Assembly (NCBI GenBank): GCA_905233965.1 | Contig: CAJOFG010000075.1 | Location: 1-13,739 of the forward strand | From: an uncultured Selenomonadaceae bacterium | GTDB lineage: Bacteria > Bacillota > Negativicutes > Selenomonadales > Selenomonadaceae | DNA length: 13,739 nt | Direction: 5' to 3' | In this document: positions 7,033-13,125 of the stretch, in pieces | Layout of the letters: each line of letters begins with the position of its first letter | Position numbering within the stretch: position 1 is the first letter of the stretch | The notes under the pieces: model-generated | The model's input: the letters and a program-made list of their open reading frames with translations, nothing else | Told to the model about the DNA's origin: nothing | Databases searched by the model: none | Made by a program: the position numbers and the translations under genes

Positions 7033-7767
7033 TTAAATTTCGCCGACAGGCACGGTGAAAATTTTTATCCCGTGCGTTTCAAGATTTTTGACCGATTTTT
7101 CGTTCGCTCCGTTGTCGGTGTAAACGGAATTTATTTTTTCGTAGGGCAGGAGGGGAACAACTCCGGTTTGAGAAAATTTTTTTGATTCGGTTAAAATAAT
7201 TTTTTCGGCGGCACTCTCCGCCATGTCGCGCACGGCCTCCGCCCTCATCAAGTCGCCGCTCATCGCTCCCTTTGCGTTGAATCCGTCCGTCCCCATGAAA
7301 AATTTTCCGACACAAAAATTTTCGGCACACTTTTTGACAAGAGGTCCGACCATAACTTGCGCTTCGTTTTGAAATTCGCCGCCGAGCAAAATTATTCGCG
7401 CACCCGGTTTGTCGCGCAAAAAAGTTGCGATAAAAACCGAATTGGTAATTATCGTAACATCTCTTTTTTTCGTGACAATTTCTTCCGCCAAAAGAGCGCA
7501 ACAAGATCCGGATTCAATCATCACGGTTTCACCCGGTTGAATTTTTTCCGCCGCTTTAATCGCAATCAATTTTTTAATTTCGTAATTGATTGAAAGTCTG
7601 TTCCTCACGTCGTCGCTCGACTTCATGGTCGCGTAACCGTGTTCGCGATTCAAGAGACCGTTTTTTTTCCGGCGTTGAAACGGAAATATATTTGTGTTAC
7701 AATCGGCAACGGTAACTTTTTTCTTTCGGCTGAGTATGTTTAAAATTTTCGTTTGGCGTTGTTGCAT
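7033..7767 (-). CDS. DeoR-family regulator with its helix-turn-helix replaced by a promoter repeat
   Basis: DeoR proteins bind DNA through an N-terminal winged helix-turn-helix and sense sugar phosphates through a C-terminal phosphosugar-binding domain. Here residues 1-21 (QRQTKILNIL...VTVA) and 36-45 (NGLLNREHGY) match the usual flanks of the HTH, and the effector domain (about 75-235) looks complete: ESGSCCALLAEEI, TITNSVFIA, ILLGGEF, GTDGFNAKGAMSGD, and LTESKKFSQTGVVPLL. Between the flanks, where about 23 residues with the turn and recognition helix (V-S-x-x-T-I-R-R-D-L) belong, stand 14 unrelated residues, DCNTNIFPFQRRKK. Their DNA is an exact, reversed-strand copy of the promoter region of the diguanylate cyclase gene. 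The frame survives. An AGGAAG site and a good promoter precede the ATG, so the protein is probably made but is unlikely to bind DNA in the normal way. Regulated genes cannot be told. Confidence 0.88.
   Translation of the reverse strand: MQQRQTKILNILSRKKKVTVADCNTNIFPFQRRKKNGLLNREHGYATMKSSDDVRNRLSINYEIKKLIAIKAAEKIQPGETVMIESGSCCALLAEEIVTKKRDVTIITNSVFIATFLRDKPGARIILLGGEFQNEAQVMVGPLVKKCAENFCVGKFFMGTDGFNAKGAMSGDLMRAEAVRDMAESAAEKIILTESKKFSQTGVVPLLPYEKINSVYTDNGANEKSVKNLETHGIKIFTVPVGEI
7663..7712 (+). repeat. 50-bp direct repeat, copy 1 (inside the DeoR gene)
   Basis: These 50 bases are identical to 8295-8344 in the same orientation, 632 bases apart. The repeat runs from a six-T block through CCGGCGTTGAAACGG and TACAAT to CGGCAACGG. 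On the minus strand it encodes DeoR residues 19-35. Immediate flanks differ (GT before and TAAC after here; CAA before and AATT after in the other copy). Confidence 0.97.
7675..7703 (+). promoter_or_regulatory. Promoter-like sequence in repeat copy 1, antisense to DeoR
   Basis: TTGAAA (7675-7680), a 17-base spacer and TACAAT (7698-7703) make a near-consensus sigma-70 promoter firing rightward from about 7710. It would transcribe the DeoR 5' end in antisense and head toward rnpB. It is sequence-identical to the promoter of the diguanylate cyclase gene. Confidence 0.6.
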
Positions 7768-7792
7768 TTTTTTCTTCCTCTCGTTTTTTTAC

Positions 7793-7821
7793 ATTATAGC
7801 ACAGAAAATCTTTCGTATGAA
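7793..7821 (-). promoter_or_regulatory. Promoter of the DeoR-family gene
   Basis: On the minus strand TTCATA (7821-7816), a 17-base spacer and a perfect TATAAT (7798-7793) with an upstream TGTGC extension lie about 26 bases before the start codon. The ribosome site AGGAAG (7779-7774) lies in between. Confidence 0.65.
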
Positions 7822-7849
7822 AATTTTTCGTCGGCATAAAAATATTTTT

Positions 7850-7880
7850 CCGATAAAAAATTTTGTCGGGAATTTTTTTT
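7850..7880 (+). other. A/T-rich hairpin followed by a T run, upstream of rnpB
   Basis: CCGATAAAA pairs with TTTTGTCGG (one T-G pair) around a two-base AA loop, followed by GAA and eight T (7873-7880). It could be a weak terminator stopping transcripts that arrive from the DeoR side. The central CCGA could also pair with TCGG at 7831-7834. Stem stability is low and chance is possible in such A/T-rich DNA. Confidence 0.3.
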
Positions 7881-7885
7881 ATGAC

Positions 7886-7914
7886 TTTCGATTTTAAAAC
7901 TTTTGTGATAGAAT
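7886..7914 (+). promoter_or_regulatory. Probable rnpB promoter
   Basis: TAGAAT (7909-7914) preceded by TTGTGA gives a good -10 placed 7 bases before the first base of the RNase P P1 helix at 7921. The -35 at 17-base spacing (TTTCGA) is poor. Confidence 0.5.
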
Positions 7915-7920
7915 TTTTTC

Positions 7921-8271
7921 ATCGACAGGCAGTAGAGGCAATCGCGGGAAAATTTTTTCTCGAGGAAAGTCCGGACTCCACAGAGCGGCGTGCCGGGTAA
8001 TGCCCGGTGAGAGCAATCTCGAAGACAGTGCCATAGAAACGGAAACCGCCTCAAAAAAATTTTGGGGTAAGGGTGGAAAGGTGCGGTAAGAGCGCACCGG
8101 CGGTCGGGTAATCGGCCGGCCCGGCAAACCTCACGCGGAGCAAAGTCGAATAGGAAAGGGTTGACGCTGCTCGCTGACCTTTCGGGTAGACTGCGAAGAT
8201 TTGTGCGGTAACGTACAAACGAGATAAATGATTGCCACATACAGAATCCGGCTTATCGACTGCCTGTCGAT
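7921..8271 (+). ncRNA. rnpB: RNase P RNA
   Basis: The catalytic RNA that matures the 5' ends of tRNAs. Conserved blocks are present in order: GAGGAAAGTCCGG (7962-7974), GACAGTGCCATAGAAA (8024-8039), GGTAAGGGTGG with GTGCGGTAAGAGCGCACCG, GGCAAACCTCACG, GGAGCAAAGTCGAATAGG, GATAAATGATTGCC, and ACAGAATCCGGCTTAT (8241-8256). The ends pair perfectly as the 13-bp P1 helix (ATCGACAGGCAGT with ACTGCCTGTCGAT), fixing the RNA at 7921-8271. The layout looks like type A rather than the Bacillus-type B form. The gene lies between two identical 50-bp direct repeats. Confidence 0.96.
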
Positions 8272-8283
8272 TTTATTTTTTTT
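8259..8283 (+). terminator. rnpB transcript end
   Basis: The 3' strand of the P1 helix is followed directly by TTTTATTTTTTTT (8271-8283). The distant P1 pairing plus the T run can serve as a terminator, but there is no separate local hairpin, so some readthrough into the next gene is possible. Confidence 0.5.
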
Positions 8284-8294
8284 GCCGCAAACAA

Positions 8295-8344
8295 TTTTTT
8301 CCGGCGTTGAAACGGAAATATATTTGTGTTACAATCGGCAACGG
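8295..8344 (+). repeat. 50-bp direct repeat, copy 2 (upstream of the diguanylate cyclase)
   Basis: Identical to 7663-7712. Here it lies in an intergenic region at the right distance to act as the promoter of the next gene, so it is probably the original copy. Confidence 0.97.
8307..8335 (+). promoter_or_regulatory. Promoter of the diguanylate cyclase operon
   Basis: TTGAAA (8307-8312), 17 bases, TACAAT (8330-8335), with a start near 8342 and a leader of about 40 bases before the ATG at 8382. It may drive the whole run through the SHMT-like gene, since I see no clear terminator between those genes. Confidence 0.7.
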
Positions 8345-8381
8345 AATTTTTTTTACCGGATTTTTTTGTCGGGAGAAAAAG

Positions 8382-10112
8382 ATGGGCAGTTCGATAAGAA
8401 ATTCACTCATTGCACTCATATGCGGATCGATTTTTGTTTCGTTTCTGGCTCTCTTGATTATCGTCCGTCATGTCCTCATGGACGACTACAAAACGATTAT
8501 GGAGACCAACGATAAAAAAATCGTAATGGTTTTGTCGGAAAACATAAATCAAGAATTGAATCGCGCATTTATCCCGGAAATTATGGCGGGAGAATATTTT
8601 GAAATGGTAAAGGCTCCGGACGTACTGCAGAGGAAAATAATGTCCAACGCGGTGAACCGGGACAAAATTTTTGATTTTCTGGCGATAGTGGACAGTGCCG
8701 GCAGAAATATTATTTACGAGCCGGAAAATTTGTCGGGAGTCAGCAAAATAAGTTACGGCTGGTTTCAACATTTGCGCGTAAGGCGTGAATCCGGAATCAG
8801 TCCGCTTTACTATTCCGAAACGACGAAGAATTTAATTTTCACTTACCTGCGGAGATTGGAAATTGACGGGGAAGATCGCGGAGCAATTATCGGCGACATA
8901 AATTTGGAATCGCTCAGAAACATGATTAAATTTTTCAACGAACAGAGCGACTCCGGAATTTACGTTCTCGACTCAAACGGAAACTCCGTAATTCAGCCGA
9001 ACGACGACGGAAATGTTTACAACTATTCCAACATGAAATATTCCGCGCCGGTGAAAAATGATGCCGGCAATATCGAATTTGACACCAACGGACACGTTAA
9101 ACTTGAAAGAAAAGATTTTGAAGCCGAACCCGGATTTTTGGAAGCGACGAACGCGGCTTTGAAAGGTGAAAGCGGAACGGTCGAATACGAAGACGCCGGC
9201 GGCAACAAATATTTTTGCTATTACGATTCGGTAAAACTTTCTTTCATTCCGGAAAAACATTGGTCGATTATCCTTGTCCACCCGATAACTTCGATAACGG
9301 GAATGCTGGATAAAATTATGTGGCGCGCCCTGTTCGTCGGTATTTTCTTGATTATCGCAATCGGTTTGGCTTTGACAAGGTTTACAAAGTTTATAACCGA
9401 CCCGGTAAAAGAAATGGCGACTATGGCAAATCGCGTTCGTGCCGGCGATCTCTCCGGACAACTCGAAATAAAATCCAAAGACGAATTCGGCGAGCTTGCC
9501 GACAACATAAACCACATGATAATCGGTCTGCGCGAAGTCCGCAAAAAGAGCAAGGAAACCGAAATTCATTTTAAAGCAATCGCCTATCACGACGCGCTGA
9601 CGGGGTTGCCGAACAGAAATCATTTCCTCGTTCGTTTCAGAAACATTATCGAAAAATCCGTCGTCGGAAGATTTTACGGCGCACTGATTTTTATAGACGC
9701 AGACAAATTTAAATCAATCAATGACACTTACGGTCACGCGGTCGGCGACGGTCTCTTAATCGACTTCGGCAAAAGGATTGTCGAGATTGTCGGCAATGCG
9801 GATTGTGTCTGCCGGTACGGCGGCGATGAGTTTGTCGCCTTCCTGCTGGGCTACAACGAAACCGATGCTCATTCCGTTTGCACCGCATTGGTTAAAAAAA
9901 TGCGTGAACCGTTCAAAATTTCCGGGCACGAGTTCCAACTCTCCGCGAGTGTCGGAGCCGCGCTCATGCCGAAAGATGCGGTTGACCTTGACGACCTTAT
10001 GGAAAAAGCCGATGCCGCGCTTTACGTTTCAAAACGTAACGGACGCGATCAGTATAATTTCTACAAAGTCGGAATGGAGACCGCACCGAAAAAAGATGAT
10101 GACGACAGATAA
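8382..10112 (+). CDS. Membrane diguanylate cyclase (sensor-HAMP-GGDEF)
   Basis: The 576-residue protein makes cyclic di-GMP from two GTP. Residues 9-30 are a first membrane helix, about 35-310 an extracytoplasmic sensor of the dCache kind, about 315-333 a second helix, 335-387 a HAMP linker (ITDPVKEMATMANRVRAGDLS, then DEFGELADNINHM), and about 400-565 the GGDEF domain, with HDALTGLPNRN at its start, DADKFKSINDTYGHAVGD, and an intact RYGGDEF (GGDEF at 480-484). The product-inhibition I-site, which should read RxxD at 471-474, reads GNAD, so feedback inhibition is probably absent. The ATG at 8382 is chosen because GGGAG lies 6 bases before it and the first membrane helix follows; longer in-frame starts lie inside rnpB. 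The highly acidic KKDDDDR tail is unusual. The next gene starts 26 bases on, and both are probably co-transcribed. Confidence 0.94.
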   Translation: MGSSIRNSLIALICGSIFVSFLALLIIVRHVLMDDYKTIMETNDKKIVMVLSENINQELNRAFIPEIMAGEYFEMVKAPDVLQRKIMSNAVNRDKIFDFLAIVDSAGRNIIYEPENLSGVSKISYGWFQHLRVRRESGISPLYYSETTKNLIFTYLRRLEIDGEDRGAIIGDINLESLRNMIKFFNEQSDSGIYVLDSNGNSVIQPNDDGNVYNYSNMKYSAPVKNDAGNIEFDTNGHVKLERKDFEAEPGFLEATNAALKGESGTVEYEDAGGNKYFCYYDSVKLSFIPEKHWSIILVHPITSITGMLDKIMWRALFVGIFLIIAIGLALTRFTKFITDPVKEMATMANRVRAGDLSGQLEIKSKDEFGELADNINHMIIGLREVRKKSKETEIHFKAIAYHDALTGLPNRNHFLVRFRNIIEKSVVGRFYGALIFIDADKFKSINDTYGHAVGDGLLIDFGKRIVEIVGNADCVCRYGGDEFVAFLLGYNETDAHSVCTALVKKMREPFKISGHEFQLSASVGAALMPKDAVDLDDLMEKADAALYVSKRNGRDQYNFYKVGMETAPKKDDDDR

Positions 10113-10138
10113 TTTTTAAAAGTTGAGGGGTGTGTTTT

Positions 10139-10942
10139 TTGAAGTTCGGAAAGGCAAAAAAATTGACGGTCGCAATTTTGGCGGGAGCATTTCTTTTCAC
10201 AATCCCGGTTGTTTCGCACGCAAAAAGACTTCACGACCCGCAAGTCGATACGAAATCCGGAATTAAACAATCGACGATCGGAAATTCCGGAAACAAGAAA
10301 ACAAAAAAAGTTACCGTGACATCCGGCAAAGATTTGGAAAAAAAATCCGGGAAAAAATTTACCAAGAGAAAAAATAAGTCCGGCGAAGAAAACGAATTTG
10401 AAACCAATCCTTTGGCACCGAAAACCGTTTCGCCTTCCGATACTTCGATATTCGGGACTCCGATGGCAACTCAACAGCAATGTGTAAAATATCTTTTGAA
10501 AAATAATCCGCGTCCGAAAATTCCTGTATCCGCCGAAGAAATTGTTTCCTACTATTACGAAGAGGCGGCGCGTGAAGGAATTCGCCCGGATGTTGCATTT
10601 GCTCAAGCGTTGAAGGAAACCGGATTTTTCCGGTACGGCGGCACCGTCACTCCGGATCAAAACAATTATTGCGGACTCGGCACGACTTCCGCGACGGTGA
10701 AAGGTACTTACTTCCCGAATCCGAAAATGGGAGTCCGCGCTCACATTCAGCACCTGCTTGCTTACACTTCGACGCGCAGACCTCAAACCCAAGTTATAGA
10801 CCCGCGCTATGATGTGGTTCGTCGTTCTTACGGCGCGAACACTCTTTCAAACTGGCAGGATTTGAACGGACGTTGGGCGGTTCCCGGCAGAGGTTACGGG
10901 CAAGATATTTTGAAAATGTTCCGCGCAATTTTGGCGCAGTAA
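10139..10942 (+). CDS. Secreted glucosaminidase-domain peptidoglycan hydrolase
   Basis: The 267-residue protein has a signal peptide (basic MKFGKAKKL, hydrophobic core, likely cleavage after SHA28), a lysine/serine-rich low-complexity linker (about 29-105), and a C-terminal glucosaminidase domain of the FlgJ/LytG type, which cuts the glycan chain of peptidoglycan. The domain shows IPVSAEEIVSYYYEEAAREGI, DVAFAQALKETGFF with the probable catalytic E160, NNYCGLG, GVRAHIQHLLAYT, and ends WAVPGRGYGQDILKMF. I start it at the TTG at 10139 because GAGGGG lies 8 bases upstream and the signal peptide follows directly; a GTG at 10130 overlaps that ribosome site. It is 26 bases behind the diguanylate cyclase gene, which suggests that cell-wall remodelling and cyclic di-GMP output are expressed together. 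Confidence 0.9.
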   Translation: MKFGKAKKLTVAILAGAFLFTIPVVSHAKRLHDPQVDTKSGIKQSTIGNSGNKKTKKVTVTSGKDLEKKSGKKFTKRKNKSGEENEFETNPLAPKTVSPSDTSIFGTPMATQQQCVKYLLKNNPRPKIPVSAEEIVSYYYEEAAREGIRPDVAFAQALKETGFFRYGGTVTPDQNNYCGLGTTSATVKGTYFPNPKMGVRAHIQHLLAYTSTRRPQTQVIDPRYDVVRRSYGANTLSNWQDLNGRWAVPGRGYGQDILKMFRAILAQ

Positions 10943-10981
10943 AAAAATTTTTAACCGGAAAAAAATTTTCGTGGTGATGAT

Positions 10982-11647
10982 ATGATTTCTGAATGGGAAT
11001 TGTTTTTCAGATTGGCGTTGTCCTGTGTTTTGGGCGGCATCATCGGCTACGAACGACAGAGCCGAAAAAAATCTGCCGGTCTTCGTACAAATGTTTTGGT
11101 TTGTCTCGGTTCATGCCTTATCATGGTTTTGAGCGAGGCTCTTTATTTTAAAGTCGAAGGTCGGACGAACGCAGACCCGGCGCGATTGGCGGCGCAGGTT
11201 GTCAGCGGCATCGGTTTTCTCGCTGCCGGCGCGATAATGAAAGAGGGATTGACTGTCACCGGCTTGACGACGGCGGCGTGTCTTTGGGTTGTGTCCGGCG
11301 TGGGTCTTGCGACGGGTGCCGGATATTATTCCGGAGCACTTTTCACAACCGGATTGATTTTCGCTACGTTGGGGACTCTTTCGCGAATTGACGAATGGGT
11401 TATGCACGAAAGAAATTTATCGCTGACAATTCACGCGCACGACAAACCGGGTCAGCTGATGAATATAAGTTCTTGCCTGGACGATTTGCAGTTAAAAGTT
11501 CGCGGCGTTAAAGTCAGGGACGACGATGAACATTCCGATTTGCTTTGCGTTGAGTTTGAAGTTTACAATCACAGAGGTTTAAAAAATGTCATAGTCGTCG
11601 ATGCAATTCAAAGGTTGGACGGCGTTGTCAGTGTCGATGTGAATTAG
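10982..11647 (+). CDS. MgtC/SapB-family membrane protein
   Basis: The 221-residue length is typical of MgtC family proteins. Residues 1-140 carry four or so membrane helices with the family signatures GGIIGYERQSRKKSAGLRTN (about 19-38), LVCLGSCLIMVLS, and QVVSGIGFLAAGAIMKEG (about 72-89) followed by GLTTAACLWVVSGVGLATGAG. Residues about 148-221 form a cytoplasmic ACT-like domain (LTIHAHDKPGQLMNIS). MgtC of pathogens inhibits the F1Fo ATP synthase and helps growth at low magnesium, but many family members in other bacteria have no assigned role. It follows the glucosaminidase gene by 39 bases with a GGTGA site before the ATG. No magnesium-responsive leader is visible. Confidence 0.92.
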   Translation: MISEWELFFRLALSCVLGGIIGYERQSRKKSAGLRTNVLVCLGSCLIMVLSEALYFKVEGRTNADPARLAAQVVSGIGFLAAGAIMKEGLTVTGLTTAACLWVVSGVGLATGAGYYSGALFTTGLIFATLGTLSRIDEWVMHERNLSLTIHAHDKPGQLMNISSCLDDLQLKVRGVKVRDDDEHSDLLCVEFEVYNHRGLKNVIVVDAIQRLDGVVSVDVN

Positions 11648-11661
11648 AATAATTTTTTAAT

Positions 11662-11679
11662 GGGGGGAATTTTTTTTTG
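11662..11679 (+). promoter_or_regulatory. Ribosome binding site of the permease gene with a T9 spacer
   Basis: A run of six G (11662-11667) serves as the Shine-Dalgarno site, then AA and nine T (11670-11678) run into the TTG start (11677-11679). Slippage in the T run would change the distance between site and start. Confidence 0.55.
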
Positions 11680-13092
11680 GAAACATTTTGTATCGGCGTG
11701 GCTATTGTCGGATTGATGATGTTCGCTTATCGCGGCTGGTCGATAATTTTAATCGCGCCTTTCTTTGCCATAATCGCAGCACTTATGAGTGAATTCGGAA
11801 TCATGCCGACCTACAGCGAACTTTACATGACGCGGTTGGCGGAATACACGAAAACTTACTACCCCGTATTTTTATTCGGAGCAGTTTTTGCCCGGCTTAT
11901 GGAAAAGGGCGGACTTGCCTCCGCGATCGCCGGAAAAATTATGTCGGTTCTCGGCGAAAAGCAAGCTGTCCTGGCAGTCATTTCCGGTTGCGCGGCTCTG
12001 ACTTACGGCGGCTTGAGCGTTTTTGTCGTGGCGTTCGTAATGTATCCTTTCGGCGCGGAAATTTTTCGCAAGGCAAACATTCCGAAAAAACTTTTGCCGG
12101 CGACTTTGTGGATGGGAATTTTTTCCTTCGCAATGGTCGCGTTGCCCGGCACTCCGCAAATCCAAAATATTATTCCGTCTTCCTACTTCGGCACTTCGAC
12201 TTGGGCGGGCGCGGGAATCGGTTTGTTCGCGACGATTTTATTTCTCGCAATGAGTATGGGCTGGCTGACTTTCCGCGCAAAATCTCTGCAAGCGACCGGC
12301 GAAGGTTACGGCGGACACATCGACCGGCAACAGCGCAAAGACAGACGACTTCCTAGTTGGCAAATGTCTTTAATTCCCCTGCTTATGGTTATCGTCATAA
12401 ACATAATTTTGAGCAATCCGTTTCATCTTGACCGGGGCTTTCACTGGGACGAAAACAGTTTGGAAAGTTTCCTGCCGCTTCACCTGAGTTTAATTGCGGC
12501 AAGCGTGGGAAAAGTTCAAGCAATTTGGTCAATCAGCGTTGCCTTGATTTTAAGTTCGATAGCGGCGGCTTGGATCGGCAGAAAACGTTATCGCGGCAGT
12601 AAAGAAAATTTTTTGGAAACCGTGAATTACGGCGCGGCATCGAGTTGCGCGGCGGTTTTAAATGTTGCATCGGGATTTGCTTTCGGTTCGGTTATGGTGA
12701 CAATGCCGGGATTTTTGCCGATTAAAGAAATTTTAATCGGGATAGGCGACAGTGCCGGACCTTTAATTTCCGCAGTCATAACGACAAACATAATGGGCGG
12801 AATTACCGGCTCCGCGTCGGGCGGTTTGACAATCGCGCTTTCAATGCTCGGCGACACTTGGGCGCAAATGGCGGCGGCACAGGGAATACCTCTTGAGGCT
12901 TTGCACAGAATAATTTCAATTTCGTCAATCGGAATTGATCCGGTTCCTCATTGCGGCGCATTGGTAACTTTGCTGGCGATTTGCGGCTTGACGCACAAGG
13001 AAGCCTACTTCGATATAATCGTTTTAATGGGAATGAAATTTTTCGTGCCGTTCCTCTGCGTGCTGTTCTATATGTTGACCGGAATTGTTTAG
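11677..13092 (+). CDS. GntP-family permease
   Basis: The 471-residue, strongly hydrophobic protein has about 12 membrane segments. It matches the GntP (gluconate:H+ symporter) superfamily: FLFGAVFARLMEKGGLASAIAGKI near residues 66-90, the LTYGGLSVFVVAFVMYPFGAEIFRKANIPKKLLPA segment at about 107-142, PGTPQIQNIIP at 157-167 followed by SSYFGTSTWAG, and a C-terminal ISSIGIDPVPHCGALVTLL. It should import an organic acid with protons; gluconate, lactate, and hydroxy acids are used by family members and the substrate cannot be decided here. The start TTG follows a G-rich ribosome site. It lies 29 bases after the MgtC gene and 33 before the SHMT-like gene. Confidence 0.88.
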   Translation: METFCIGVAIVGLMMFAYRGWSIILIAPFFAIIAALMSEFGIMPTYSELYMTRLAEYTKTYYPVFLFGAVFARLMEKGGLASAIAGKIMSVLGEKQAVLAVISGCAALTYGGLSVFVVAFVMYPFGAEIFRKANIPKKLLPATLWMGIFSFAMVALPGTPQIQNIIPSSYFGTSTWAGAGIGLFATILFLAMSMGWLTFRAKSLQATGEGYGGHIDRQQRKDRRLPSWQMSLIPLLMVIVINIILSNPFHLDRGFHWDENSLESFLPLHLSLIAASVGKVQAIWSISVALILSSIAAAWIGRKRYRGSKENFLETVNYGAASSCAAVLNVASGFAFGSVMVTMPGFLPIKEILIGIGDSAGPLISAVITTNIMGGITGSASGGLTIALSMLGDTWAQMAAAQGIPLEALHRIISISSIGIDPVPHCGALVTLLAICGLTHKEAYFDIIVLMGMKFFVPFLCVLFYMLTGIV

Positions 13093-13125
13093 TCGATAAA
13101 AAAATTACTGAAAGGAAAATTTTTA

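Noticed and set aside
7663..8344. The 50-bp repeat as a miniature transposable element
   Set aside because: No convincing terminal inverted repeats and no target-site duplication are visible; the content is just a promoter, and the copy ends fit short shared sequences instead.
8232..8381. In-frame N-terminal extension of the diguanylate cyclase (50 more residues)
   Set aside because: It lies within the 3' end of rnpB and across the promoter of the gene, and it has no ribosome site. The ATG at 8382 has one and leads directly into the membrane helix.
10130..10138. GTG start for the glucosaminidase gene
   Set aside because: The GTG overlaps the GAGGGG ribosome site, which is correctly spaced for the TTG at 10139; the TTG also gives a standard signal peptide start.
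10061..10792. Minus-strand ORF of 243 codons opposite the glucosaminidase gene
   Set aside because: A shadow of the coding sequence; the plus strand has signal peptide, catalytic motif and operon context.
10943..10981. Terminator between the glucosaminidase and MgtC genes
   Set aside because: Only A/T blocks that can pair weakly, with no GC-rich stem before a T run.
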